Source of the DNA: Ophiobolus disseminans
Lineage: Eukaryota > Ascomycota > Dothideomycetes > Pleosporales > Phaeosphaeriaceae
Length of the DNA: 64,000 nucleotides
NCBI GenBank assembly: GCA_010093685.1
Contig: MU006218.1
Span: forward strand, 1,027,766-1,091,765
Reading direction: 5' to 3'
The notes under the pieces are model-generated. The model did no database searches. It worked only from the letters and a program-made list of their open reading frames with translations, and was not told where the DNA came from. How positions within the stretch are numbered: the stretch's first letter is position 1; every line of letters starts with the position of its first letter. Shown here one piece after another: positions 11,142 to 22,633 of the stretch. The position numbers were made by a program, and so were the translations under genes.

Positions 11142-11666
11142 ATGCCCCCGAAACAGCGCATACCCGCCTCCACAGGCACCACGACCACAGCCTCCACACC
11201 TGCGCGATCGAGCAGACCCTCGAGCTCAGGTACCGATGCACAAGCCATTCTCCAGGGCATATACGACAAATATGTCTCCAAGACACCACAGCGCGTAAAG
11301 CTGCTAGACGCATTCATGGCGTTTCTGGTAGTCGTCGGCGCGCTGCAATTCTTCTACGTGGTGCTTGTTGGAAACTTTGTATGTAGCCTCAATACCCGAC
11401 CCATCTTTCGAGCATCTCTCGGCAGCCAGATATATGGTTGGACTCGTGTATAGTATAAATGCTAATCGAAATCACAGCCCTTCAACGCCTTCCTCTCTGG
11501 CTTCAGCGCAACCGTCGGCCAATTCGTCCTCACAGCCTCGCTCCGCATCCAGACCAACCCAGAGAACAAGGCCGAGTTTGAGAACATCTCGCATGAGCGG
11601 GCGTTTGCGGATTTTGTGCTCGGGTCGTTATTGCTGCACTTCTTCTGTGTGAACTTCATCAACTGA
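11142..11666 (+). CDS. OST2: Oligosaccharyltransferase subunit Ost2/DAD1
   Basis: Exons 11142-11378 and 11478-11666, with a 99-nt GTATGT..CACAG intron in phase 0, encode 141 residues. After a Ser/Thr/Pro-rich N-terminus of about 30 residues comes the DAD1 fold: YDKYVSKTPQRVKLLDAFM, FFYVVLVGNFPFNAFLSGF, VGQFVLTASLRIQTNP and, at the end, ERAFADFVLGSLLLHFFCVN. Three membrane helices fit the family. It is a small essential subunit of the ER oligosaccharyltransferase, which transfers the lipid-linked glycan to Asn in N-x-S/T sites. The C-terminal FIN is typical of the family. The gene converges on the Aro8-type aminotransferase. Confidence 0.95.
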
Positions 11667-11923
11667 GCGGGTAGAATGGACGGATGAGCAAAGGAAGCAA
11701 AAGGACTGCGAATCTTGTGAGCGTAAGATTAGCTGGGCGTTTACGGGAGCACAATGGGAAGGATGTATGGTGTAATAACATCAAATCAGTGAAAAGGCGG
11801 AGTCAAGAAGCTTGCCTTTGTTTGGCTATTCAGCTATATCTTCAAGAGTGTTCATATGCAAATGCAAACCAATGCTAAGCACGAACGCCAGACCCAGTTG
11901 TCCACACGCACACCATGAACACC

Positions 11924-13627
11924 TCATTTCCCGCCCACCGCGCCCTTCACATACTTCTCCAGCCCAAACTCCTCCCTCACGCTCTCCCCCAACCTCCTAA
12001 TAGCCTCATCCATCTTATCCGCCGGAGCAGCCGCATACGTCGCCCTAAAGAACAGTGTATCGTGGCTATCCTCGGCATCCGCATAGAACCAACTGCCCCT
12101 CATACACATGGTACCATGCTCAATGTTCCTGAAGAAAATGCTCTCTTCAATCGCCTCGATGCTCTTCGCGGGATACTCAGGATGCTTCTTAAAATCGATC
12201 TGCATCCAATGGAACATTCCCGCCATGGGCGGCTTCCACGCCATGACTTCTTTGGGCAAATATTTCTCGCACGCTTGCAGGATCACGTCGCGCCGCTTGG
12301 TGTATTCCATGCGGATGTGGATCAGCCAGTCGAGGTAGCCCGCATGGCCCCAGTGCTCTTCGAGCAGCTTGAAGAGGATGAGTTGCGACGTGCCCGCAGC
12401 GCCTTGCGTGCTCACGTCGGCGTGTTTGCCGTATTTTTCGACAACTTCGGCAGAGGCAGTGATCCACCCGATGCGGGAGCCCGGCGCGATCACTTTAGAG
12501 AAGGAGTCGAGGCGCATGACGCGACCGTCGGTGTCCATGGAGAGGTAGCTGGGTACGAGATTTTTGAGAAACTCTGCGTGGGAGGCCGGGGGAGGGACGT
12601 CTGGTGCGTTGGGGCCTGTGTACGGCTGCATCTGGAGAAAGTAGTATGGCTCGTCCTCGAGGATATACAGGTTATGCTCTTGGCAGACGGCGTAGAGAGC
12701 TCGACGGCGCTCAGCGCTCTGAGTGGCACCTGTTGGGTTCTGGCCCGTTGGAACTGTATACAGAAGATGTGGTTTCCTTGCACCGCGGGCATTGACGTCC
12801 CAGTTCGAGAGGATATGATCCAGACCACCAGGTAACAGACCTTCTGCATCGAGTGGCACACCGCACACACGAACACCCATGGGACGTGCGGTCTCTACAA
12901 ACGCAGAGAATGTGTACTCTTCAGATAGGATCACGTCACCAGGCCTGGTGAACATCCGCAGCGCCATGTCAACAGCGGACGTACTTCCAATCGTCATAGT
13001 ACACCTCCAGTCCTCATACGGCGGGCTGTGTACCAACTCAGTGTGCTCGGTCATCCATCGCAGAAGCTGTGCAGAGCCAGCACCCTGGCCATAGTTGAAA
13101 GCAGTAGCTATGTCAAAGATGGACTTTCCCTCAGCCAGGTCGTGTTTGCCAGCCGTGAGTGTGACGCCAGACTCCTTTGTCTCAGCTTCCGAGAAGTGAC
13201 CAATCTGGGGAACCTTGATGGACAATTCTTCAAATGGAAAGTAATCGCTCGAGGGTAGTCCGCCGCCGAGAGATATCAGACCCGGCGTTGCGAGAAACTT
13301 TGCAGCTTCCTTCAGCGAATTTCCTTTTCGCGTAAGAGCTTCGTGGGAGATGATGTCTGACCAGAGCGTTAGTGTTGGAGTGGTTTGTGACCGAGTTCGA
13401 GCATATCACTTACGATCCCAACGTTTGGCTTTGGGCTTCTTCCCGTAGGACTTGAGTCGGAAGTTGGCGGTATCTGATGCTGCAGCAATGCCCCATTGTG
13501 ATTTGTTTGCTTTCTTTCGTCTTCCGAAAATATCGTTACTGGTTATTGGTGCAGTGAGAGGGTTCGGGAGGGTGATTCCAGTTGTGTCGCTCTCCGCCGA
13601 GACTTCGACTGCGGATGGCGGTGCCAT
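11924..13627 (-). CDS. ARO8: Aro8-type aromatic/2-aminoadipate aminotransferase
   Basis: Exons 13627-13414 and 13356-11924 join over a 57-nt GTAAGT..GGTCAG intron and give 548 residues. The N-terminus ends exon 1 in KPKAKRWD; exon 2 starts HIISHEALTRKGNSLKEAAK and reaches ISLGGGLPSSDYFPFEEL, the start typical of fungal Aro8. PLP-fold features follow: YGQGAGSAQLLRW, TMTIGSTSAVDMA, VPTGQNPTGAT, LEDEPYY, and the PLP lysine in RLDSFSKVIAPGSRIGW (about Lys359). The family (fold type I) transfers amino groups in the last step of Phe/Tyr synthesis, in their breakdown, and on 2-aminoadipate in lysine synthesis. Fungi carry several paralogues, so substrate choice is uncertain. No mitochondrial presequence is obvious, so it is probably cytosolic. 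Confidence 0.88.
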
Positions 13628-14676
13628 GATGTGACTCGATTATGAGTGTCACTAGAATTGCTTTCTAATAGCAGAAGTAGGCTTCAAATGTTTGTTGTTT
13701 GCTTGTTTGTTCTTGTATGTTGACAGTTAGATAGGGAATGGAGAGGTGGTACAAGTATATACAAGAGCCGAGACTCTTATCTTGAATTGGAATGCGGTGA
13801 GGTGTGTTCAATCAAGTCATCACGCGCCCTACATGTGTAGCACCTGAATCGGACCTGCATCTTTCTCGCCGTTCTGGTAGCGGCTAGCAACGGTCGGGCT
13901 AACCCACTACCCAGGAACGTTAGTACGCCAATGCGCCTTACACGCCCTGCAGCTGTGATTCCGAGTCGGAATGATAGAAAGATTTCCGGAGTTCCTATCT
14001 TCAAAGCAGGAGTATGAGCTCGTATTTGGTGATGCAATAGATATAATAATTCTCTACTCTAGTTTAGAAGGGCCTATCTGCCTTCATATTCAATACTAGG
14101 ATTACCTAACTCTTTTATAGTGCTACGAGGATATACAGGCTTCCTGTTGAGATCTTAGGTAAGGTCTAAACACCTGCACCTGTCACATCACTAAATACGA
14201 GCTCCTCCGTAGTCTGTGCTGTTCATAAAGAAGTAAGCTTGAATAGTATGCACCAGAACGTTAACGAGAAAAGTGATCAAGCGACAAAGAACTTGATGTG
14301 GTTCATCCATACGTAAGACGTTGATAGTCGCTAGCCAATCGGAACATTTTCGAGAGAGGTCACTGGGTCACTTGCGAAACGCTGAGGGACGGCAGTTGAC
14401 GACAAAGCCGCGGACAGCCGCGTCGAACAGACATTATCCACATCTATCTGAATTATACTTCAGCTCAAAAGTTGCAAGATGACTGCTGTTCATATCGAAC
14501 GAGCATTTATGCAGCAAGTATGCAATCCGAGCCCCCATATGCAGAACCCCAAATATTAGTGATATATCGAACACATTCGTGAACGATGGTCGTACGCGTG
14601 GGAAGGTCATGATGCTCATGACAGATTATTCAGTGGGAAGCGAGTCATGTGTGTCATGTACCGAGCAATATCCCGT
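13628..14676. other. Intergenic interval carrying a MITE
   Basis: Apart from the MITE at 14015-14209 no gene or RNA could be supported. It includes the promoter of the leftward aminotransferase and the 3' flank of the Skt5-like gene. Confidence 0.5.
14015..14209. mobile_element. MITE, copy 1 (TA-flanked, inverted repeats)
   Basis: The ends are inverted repeats: GAGCTCGTATTTGGTGATG on the left and, read in reverse complement, CGGAGGAGCTCGTATTTAG on the right. TA dinucleotides flank both ends, as for Tc1/mariner-type insertions. No coding capacity. The internal segment around 14103-14200 (ACTCTTTTATAGTGC, GAGGATATA, AGGTCTAA) matches the copy at 49055-49270. The left tip has lost a few bases relative to copy 2. 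Confidence 0.8.
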
Positions 14677-16710
14677 CTACATTACCACACAATCCCCGTC
14701 TTTGGCACCCTTCTTGAGTTTGCCTTTCTCGTTGGTCGGTGGGACATGGGATTGCCCGGAGGCTGCGGCCTGGATGATGGCAAGGCGCTGCTTGGCTCTC
14801 TCGTCCCCATGGTCGGCAGCCTTGACGTACCAGACGTTGGCTTCCAATGGATCACGTCGACAGCCGATGCCCATTTCTGTAAAGTATCCGCAGGCGTACT
14901 CGGCTTTAGGCAGGCCTTTTACTGTTAGCGACATCCAAAGCGGTAAGAATGCAGACGTACCATATTCTGCCGCTTTCTTCGCCCATTCGTATGCCTCATT
15001 CTCATCTTTTTCGAGAACTGGCTCTGCGCCAACCATGTACCAAGCACATAGGTTCATCATTGCTTCAGGGATATCGGCCTGAGCTGCTGTGTTGTAGTAA
15101 TGGACAGACAACGCTGCGTCTTTTGGACAGCGCAGGTAACCGTGCTCATAGGCCTCGCCCAGTTTTAGTGCTGCCAGCGGGTGCCCTAATTCTGCAGCTT
15201 GAGTGAACAGCTGCACTGCGTAGATTTCATCTTTGAAGATGTCGTCGCCATAACCGGTTTCGTGTAGGAGGCCGAGCTCGTAGGGTGCATCCTTATACTG
15301 GAAGTCGGCGGACTCGCTCGCACGTTTGAGCCACTTGAGTCCTTCTCTGTATTTGTTCTGAAGACCCATATCACCTGTTAAGCACGCCTTTCCCAGTCGT
15401 GTCGCGGCCCCAGGATGGTTCTTCGCAGCGGCACCGCGGAAGAATTGGACAGCTTTGGCGTAATCTTTCCGGCAGCCCCAACCGAATTCGTAGCACAGTG
15501 CAGCACGGTACCCAGACTCTGCGTGGCCGTGCTTGCTGGCAGCGATGAAGAGGGGAAAAGCGCGGTCGTGGTCTGGCTTGTCTTTGTTGAACAGTCCTGA
15601 GGCGTATCCATCCGCGAGGTAGTACTGCGCAAATGGGTAACTGCGGTCGGCTAGTTTCTGAAGAATCTGTCGTGCCTCTCGCAGCATGTCCGTTGGGGCC
15701 AGTCCGTGATCATCCGTGGTAGGACCAGCCGCCATAATTTCGCGCGCGACCTGTACCATAAATAAAGCAAATTCGTATTGCACAGCACTGTCTTGCGTTT
15801 TCTTCACGTTCACCCTGTACATCTCCAGAGTCTTCTTTGTGTCAAGAAGTGACGCATTCTGCCCGACAGCAGTCCGCAATTGTGCATTCCCAAAGTTCGC
15901 GGCAGGTGCAACTTGCTGATTGTAGGGCAGATTCACCAGATCGATGTAAGATGTAGGCCTGATGTCTGGGGAACGGCGGTTTCCTGAGGCTTGTCTCCCG
16001 TACGGCGAACCATTAGTTGGAGAGCCGCCCACTGAGAGGCGAGGCGAATGTGTGCGACCTTGTGGGTTAAGCTCCGAGCCGAGGGTGTACGCTGAACTGG
16101 GTCTGGGAAGCGTGGTGCGGGGCACTTGCAACGGGACTTCGGGCCCATAGTTGTATGGGATGCGCCCACTGTTGTCACTTGACGAATGCTGGGAGTCTGC
16201 CCCAGGGGTGTGAACATTATCACGCGGTGGATATGTCATGGGCGGCGGGGTGGCATGTTGGTACTGCTCTTGAGGGCTGTAGACGGAGTTGCGATCGTTT
16301 GGTAAGTGTGCCGTATCCATCTCTGCCACATGCGAATAGCGACTCCGGTACGACCCGTCACTAATGTGTAGCTGTCGTATAGGAATATCTCTCGTCACAG
16401 GTAGAGACCCCGAGTCCCTGTTACCACTGCTAATATCCGGAGTCTCTCGCGAGGGCGTTCTTGAGTGACCTGCCGAACTTGGTGACTGCGACGACCCAGA
16501 CAACCTCGAATCGCGGCCACCTGCTACCGCGTCGTCATGCTCGTTTATACTGAAAGACGGTATTTGGTACTGTCCGGCCCCGTCAATGGGTTTGCGGCGG
16601 GGTGGACTACTGGAGCGGCTAGAGTGGGTGGCGGTGGGCAGTTCCGGGGTCTCTTCTGGTGGAATAGGCGGCAGAGCCCTACTCGGTGCCGGTGGTATTC
16701 TCTCGGCCAT
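14677..16710 (-). CDS. Skt5/Chs4-like Sel1-repeat chitin synthase activator
   Basis: Exons 16710-14961 and 14915-14677 encode 662 residues. The 45-nt intron (GTACGT..CGCTAACAGTAAAAG) is in frame and stop-free, so an unspliced reading adds 15 residues; removing it restores AAEYGLPKAEYACGYFTEMG, a normal Sel1 repeat. The first 290 or so residues are Ser/Pro-rich and disordered. Then follow repeated Sel1 motifs (AQYYLADGYASG, GYRAALCYEFGWG, AATRLGKACLTGD, APYELGLLHETGYG). The protein ends in CVVM, a CaaX prenylation signal like that of yeast Skt5/Chs4. Skt5 brings class IV chitin synthase Chs3 to the plasma membrane and activates it. The neighbour 2.1 kb upstream, divergent, is a class IV chitin synthase, which supports this role. 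It could instead be another Sel1 paralogue (Shc1-like). Confidence 0.82.
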   Translation of the reverse strand: MAERIPPAPSRALPPIPPEETPELPTATHSSRSSSPPRRKPIDGAGQYQIPSFSINEHDDAVAGGRDSRLSGSSQSPSSAGHSRTPSRETPDISSGNRDSGSLPVTRDIPIRQLHISDGSYRSRYSHVAEMDTAHLPNDRNSVYSPQEQYQHATPPPMTYPPRDNVHTPGADSQHSSSDNSGRIPYNYGPEVPLQVPRTTLPRPSSAYTLGSELNPQGRTHSPRLSVGGSPTNGSPYGRQASGNRRSPDIRPTSYIDLVNLPYNQQVAPAANFGNAQLRTAVGQNASLLDTKKTLEMYRVNVKKTQDSAVQYEFALFMVQVAREIMAAGPTTDDHGLAPTDMLREARQILQKLADRSYPFAQYYLADGYASGLFNKDKPDHDRAFPLFIAASKHGHAESGYRAALCYEFGWGCRKDYAKAVQFFRGAAAKNHPGAATRLGKACLTGDMGLQNKYREGLKWLKRASESADFQYKDAPYELGLLHETGYGDDIFKDEIYAVQLFTQAAELGHPLAALKLGEAYEHGYLRCPKDAALSVHYYNTAAQADIPEAMMNLCAWYMVGAEPVLEKDENEAYEWAKKAAEYGTSAFLPLWMSLTVKGLPKAEYACGYFTEMGIGCRRDPLEANVWYVKAADHGDERAKQRLAIIQAAASGQSHVPPTNEKGKLKKGAKDGDCVVM

Positions 16711-18799
16711 GGTGCTGCTGCTTCCTGCCCCAAAATGTGTGCGCCAGCAGGCAGGATGTCTCGCGCTCGTTTAACTTGGTGGAGCAAGGCGTGTCGAGAT
16801 GTGGACAAGTGGAGGGGTTGTCGTCAGCATAGGAGACAGAGAGGGTGACGGGTATTAGGTTTACTGGGCACTGCCTGCAGTCTGTTAGGCCTGATATACG
16901 GTGTGCACTACGTCAACGTTCTGCGGCTGGCGTGGTTGTGTAGGATTCTGAACCCTGGATTTGAAGATGCTCTATGCGGTCCGGGGGCGGATGCACTCAC
17001 CGCGTAGCAAGCGGATGCAAGGGTGTCCAACTTGTCGCCTCGCGCCTTCACGACGATCTCGTTTCAGACGTTCAGTGAGGAGACGCGTAGACGGCTCGCG
17101 AAAGTACAGGCTGCTCCGCGGGCAAAGGGAGCGCAGGCGAGCGGAATGCAGCAAATGTACAAAGAAGTGCCCCACGCATCGAGGGTCCGCCTTTTCTTGT
17201 ACGTACTAGCGAATGCAAAGACGGCGGCAGTGCTCGGCTTGCTGAGGCAGCTAAACTCTGTGCGACCCTATGAACACAGCGGGAACTATCGATCTCTGAC
17301 TCGGCTCGATCCGACAGGGGTCCAATGGTCACAATTGCGGCTCAGACAAGCATGCGTGGAGGCAGCAGATGTTGGTGTTGTTGCAGGTGCTCACTTGGGC
17401 AGGAGGGCTCGGGTTGATAGTCGAGTGTCTCTAGCTTTATACGAGGCCGGGCGCTGAGACAGGCGCAACTCGGTACAGCTGGGCTTGAGCGTACTTGGTC
17501 ATTTGTCCGGCGAGACGATGCCCGCCATGCAAAATGCTTGTGGCTATGAGAGTGTCTGGAATGGGAGTGGTTGCGACGGCTACGCCCAAGAATGCAAGCC
17601 TTTACATTAATCCTCGACACTCTTCACGCTGGCAGTTGTATACTTGACGCAAAAGCCATAGTGAAGCTTACTTTAGCCGTCAACGCCGGCGTCATGGTGG
17701 TCGAGGAGCCGCAAGACCTGTGGTTATCGATAAGATGACGGTTGCGTGGGACCCTTGCCTGTCAAAGTCACTTCGCTCACGTCAACGTGTGTCCACATGG
17801 TTGACCACGAGAGCCGAGGCCTGCATCTTATCATCAAGGAGAAGGGCAGAGCTGGATAGCGCCCATGCCGGCTCGTATTGCTCCTGTTCCTATTGAAAGG
17901 ACGCGCAACAACCCGCTCGATGCAGCAACCGTCAGGCGCTCGTGGATTACAAGGAGCGCCGTGTACGTATTAGGAAACACCTTGTTGCAATGCATGCCTC
18001 CACCAATAGCGGCGTCCCGCTTACCGCATTTTCGACCAAATGATGATGTTCACGAGTGGCCGGAACCACGGCTGGAGTGATCATTAGAGAAGACATAACG
18101 TGTGCGATTAAATTTAATAAGCAGGGCGGTTGCCGTCTGCACGAAATGCGCCTAGCCGCATCGTCGACATGTGTCTGCTGCAGGGGCATCGCAGGTGCAG
18201 ACGGGCCTCACCAAACACCAGTACTGAAGCCGCCGTGCATCTTGCGTTTCTACCTGAGAAGGGCCTTGCTCGGTCCATGGCCATCCCTCGTGATATCAAT
18301 GATTCTTTGCCAAGCCCTGATCGACTTGAAAAGTGTTCCCAAGTCAACGGGATGTCCTCCGGCCCAGCCCAGTCGGCTCTAGTGCTGGGGAAAGGATGAA
18401 AATAGCAGCAGGAGCGCCGCCATTCGCGGACGGCGGGCGTTGGCAAGGGGCGACTCGACTCGCCGGGCGCCCATCACCCACAGGGCTTTTGGTTGACCTC
18501 GCAACAACTGCACGGCTCCGCCTGTTTTCCCTCACCCTCGTTCGGCCCTGTCCACCACGATCGTTCTTTCCGCTGTATTTCCCGTTCATACCCTATTAGC
18601 CGTCACTCGCTGAAACACTCCAAGTGCGACTGCCTCACTTGTCACCACAACACCCGCAGCACCCTGCACCGCGCATTCTCTCATCACTCTGCCGCCACTA
18701 CACAACAGCTGCGTGCCTATTCTTTAGGGCTTAGACGGGCCCACAGCCTGTATCTGGCCTGCCTGTGCTACGACGCCCGTTTGCATTCCTCGCATCACA
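16711..18799. promoter_or_regulatory. 2.1-kb divergent intergenic region between the Skt5-like gene and chitin synthase
   Basis: Both flanking genes start here and point outward. No coding frame with an ATG and recognisable motifs was found; a 144-codon plus-strand frame at 17023 starts with GTG and is probably chance. A pyrimidine-rich stretch at about 18500-18600 (CCTGTTTTCCCTCACCCTCG) lies upstream of the chitin synthase start, as is common for fungal core promoters. The length suggests long leaders or complex control, for both genes together or separately. Confidence 0.5.
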
Positions 18800-21700
18800 A
18801 TGTCTCTCCCCCAGCGACCCGACGCATCCTCGCGAGGAGGAGGCCGAGACCAGCGACATGTCTTCCGCGAGTCGCCATCGCGCCGCCGCAGAACGTCCGA
18901 CCTAGAGAACACCCGCTCCCACGATCGCTCAGCCAGCAAAGGCGGTGCCCACTCACACTCACGGCCGCTGCCCTCGCCAGGCACTCCGGTGCCCATGGAG
19001 CGAGACCCCATAATGCGCGGCCCGGCCGGCGCACCCGCACAGGACCTGGGCAGGAAGCGCAGTCTAATCAGGCCGGAGCGCCAGCGAATGGACCCTAGCC
19101 ATCCCAACTATCACTACCGCAAACATGCTAAGCGCATGAACGTCCAGCCATCGACCACCGGCAACGACCCCATCATGGAAGACCAGCTCGAAGCCGAGAC
19201 GGTGAGCTCGGATGGCACCGACCTGAAGCCACCGCATCTGCGTAATGCCTCTGGAGGTGGCTACAGCGACAAACAGGCGCCCCTGGACGGCGACAATCCA
19301 CGAATGCAGCGCCGGCTCACCCGGAGTAAGACGATGGAGAACCGCGAGATACAGCGCCAGAAAGAGAAGGACAAGCTGCGCCCTCCTAGTCTCTGGAACG
19401 TGTACTGCGCCGTGGTCACTTTCTGGTGTCCGGATGCCATACTGAAGTGCTTCGGAAAACCCGCAAAGGCACAACAGCGCGCTTGGAGAGAGAAGGTCGG
19501 ACTGGTCAGCATCATCCTTATGATCTGTACCTTTGTTGGATACCTGACCTTTGGCTTTACCGAGACTGTGTGTCCGGCGGGCGGCAATGCACGCCTCCGG
19601 GCCAACAAGGTCGATCGGGGCTTCCTGATCATCCATGGCAAAGCCTACGATCTCGCCGAGTCGAGACACCCTACCGCTCGTGGAATTGCTTCCGGCGCCA
19701 ACGTACTCTTTGATCTGCCTGAGAAGCATGGAGGTCAAGACGCCAGCTTCTTGTTCCAGAATGTCAATGGAGCTTGCAAAGGGCTCATCACGCCAAAGGA
19801 CGATGCCGGCATTCCGATGAGCGACAACGGCGGCATGGCGTGGTATTTCCCTTGCCGTACGTTCAACCAGGATGGCTTCAGCAAGCCCAACACCACCTTC
19901 CTCGAATACAACGGGTTCATGTGTCACACCTCTGATGTGGCTCGTCGTGCATACTACGGTCTTAGAAATGCTGGAGACGTCTACTTCACATGGGATGACA
20001 TCCGGAACAGCTCCCGTAACTTGATGGTCTGGGGTGGCGATGTCCTAGACCTCAATCTGTTGGACTGGTTTAACAGGACCCAAGTCAACATTCCCCCCAT
20101 GTTCGATCAGATCAAGGTCAATCCCGCTGTCAGAGGTATCGACGTCACCCGCGCATACTCGTCCAGTTACGAGAAGCAAGTGGCCCGCTGCTTTACCGAA
20201 ATCATCAAGGTCGGCTCGATCGACACAGAAAGCATTGGTTGCATTGCCTCAAAGGTTGTTTTGTATGTTTCGCTGGTCTTCATTTTGGCCGTCGTGGGAG
20301 CAAAGTTCGTACTCGCTCTTGCGTTCCAGTGGTTCATCAGCAAGAAGTTCGGCGCCACCAAGACATCTGTGGGCAAGGCAGACTCGAAGCAGCGCAAACA
20401 ACAGATTGAGGAATGGAGCGACGACATCTACCGGCCTCCACCAAAGCTCACCGACCCTGCGGGCACTCCAGATCGTTCGAGCAAACGAGGCAGCGCATTC
20501 TTGCCCTCGACTTCAAGATTTACTAGCCCATACTCAGTTGACAAATCTTCGAAGACTCGCGCCGCGCCAACTACTATGACGAGCCAAAGCAACACGTCGA
20601 AGCTGCTTTCATCCAACGCTGGCATGTACCGGCAATTGAACAACAGCCACGGCACTATGCCTACCTACGATGGAAAGCACTCGGCGCACCAGTCTGTTCA
20701 AGAATCTAGAACAAGTTTGCTTCTATCCGGATCTACCGAGCAGAATCGCTACTCTAGTATGATGGGAGAGGACGGGCCTGGGCCAGCTGGCTTTATCCAC
20801 GAAGCTGTTGTTCCTCAGCCCCCACCTGAGTGGCAGCCTTTTGCTTACCCGCTTGCTCACGCGATCTGCCTGGTTACTTGCTACTCCGAGGGCGCTGAAG
20901 GACTGCGAACCACAGTTGACTCTATTGCTACCACCGACTACCCAAACAGCCACAAGCTAATTTTGATCATCTGCGACGGTATGATTAAGGGCAAAGGCGA
21001 AGATCTGTCCACCCCTGAGATCGCTCTGGGCATGATGAAAGACCACGCAGTCCTTCCCCATGAGGTTCAGGCTTTCTCGTACGTCGCGGTGGCCAGCGGT
21101 TCCAAGCGACACAACATGGCTAAAATCTACTCGGGCTTCTACGACTACGGCGAGGATTCGCGCGTCGCAGCTGACAAGCAGCAACGTGTTCCAATGATGG
21201 TCGTTGTCAAGTGTGGAACACCTGACGAGGAAGGCAAATCGAAGCCCGGAAACCGTGGCAAGCGAGACAGTCAGATCATTCTCATGTCGTTCCTGCAAAA
21301 AGTCATGTTTGACGAGCGCATGACGGAACTTGAGTTTGAGATGTTCAACGGTATCTGGAAGATCACCGGCATCTCGCCAGACTTTTACGAGATTGTGCTC
21401 ATGGTGGACGCCGACACGAAGGTGTTCCCTGATAGTCTGACACACATGATTTCCGCCATGGTGAAAGACCCCGACATCATGGGCCTATGCGGCGAAACCA
21501 AGATTGCCAATAAGCGTGATTCGTGGGTGTCCATGATCCAGGTATTTGAGTAAGTGTCATTCTCACGTTGGACAATCGCGCCACTGACAGCAGCAGGTAC
21601 TTCATCTCGCATCACTTGGCAAAGTCTTTCGAGTCGGTCTTTGGTGGTGTCACTTGTCTTCCTGGATGTTTCTGCATGTATCGCATTAAAGCCCCGAAGG

Positions 21701-22633
21701 GTGGTCAGAATTACTGGGTGCCAATCTTAGCCAACCCAGACGTTGTCGAGCACTACTCGGAAAACGTAGTCGACACGTTGCACAAGAAGAACTTGCTGCT
21801 CTTGGGCGAGGATCGATACCTGTCGACACTCATGCTCAAGACATTCCCCAAGCGCAAGCAGGTATTCGTGCCACAGGCTGTCTGCAAAACCACGGTACCG
21901 GACGAGTTCAAGGTTCTGCTGTCACAGCGCCGCCGATGGATTAATAGTACAGTCCACAACTTGATGGAGCTGGTGTTAGTGCGAGATCTCTGTGGCACCT
22001 TCTGCTTCAGCATGCAGTTCGTTGTGTTCATTGAGCTGATGGGAACTTTGGTTCTCCCGGCCGCCATTGCGTTCACGTTTTACCTGAGTAAGCCTCCGTA
22101 TCCACCTGTGAAATATCGACAAGCTAATCATATCTTCAGTCGCCATTGCCATCAAAGCCGCCATTTTGCATACAGCTGCTCCCGTCATTCCTCTCATTCT
22201 TCTTGCACTCATCTTGGGTCTTCCAGCTGTTCTCATTGTTATTACTGCTCATCGATTCTCTTACGTTGGATGGATGTTTGTCTATCTGCTGTCACTCCCT
22301 ATTTGGAACTTTGTGCTACCAGCGTACGCCTTCTGGAAGTTTGACGACTTCAGCTGGGGTGACACACGCAAGACAGCAGGGGAGAAGACGAAGAAGGCTG
22401 GACTGGAATACGAGGGCGAGTTCGACAGCAGCAAGATCACGATGCGGCGATGGCACGACTTCGAAGCAGGTAAGGCTCGCAACTTTCCCCGATAACGATT
22501 CTGTCACTGACACTGGGTACCAACAGAGCGGAGACTGAAGACACCCAACGGCGGGTTTTCGCAGCAACCGACGTCGGCTGGAGGATGGCCGCAGCAGCAG
22601 CAGCAGGGATACGACCCTTACTACGACAATTGA
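18800..22633 (+). CDS. Class IV chitin synthase (Chs3-type)
   Basis: Exons 18800-21549, 21597-22087, 22140-22469 and 22527-22633 give 1225 residues, normal for class IV. After a basic, Ser-rich N-terminus of about 190 residues comes SLWNVYCAVVTFWCPDAILK, a membrane helix near 232-258, a cytochrome-b5-like stretch (FLIIHGKAYDLAESRHP), then a second helix near 480-510. The catalytic glycosyltransferase-2 region holds CYSEGAEGLRTTVDSI, MVDADTKVFPDSL, GGVTCLPGCFCMYR, GEDRYLSTLM and the QRRRW motif (about residue 1028), followed by C-terminal helices and a short Gln-rich end. It polymerises UDP-GlcNAc into chitin at the plasma membrane. Yeast Chs3 needs Skt5/Chs4, whose probable homologue is the divergent neighbour. 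Confidence 0.95.

Noticed and set aside
13632..13637. TGACTC just before the aminotransferase start codon
   Set aside because: It is only a few bases from the ATG, inside the leader, so an activator-site role is unlikely.
17023..17457. 144-codon plus-strand frame in the Skt5/chitin synthase gap
   Set aside because: Starts with GTG, no ATG at the start, no recognised motifs.
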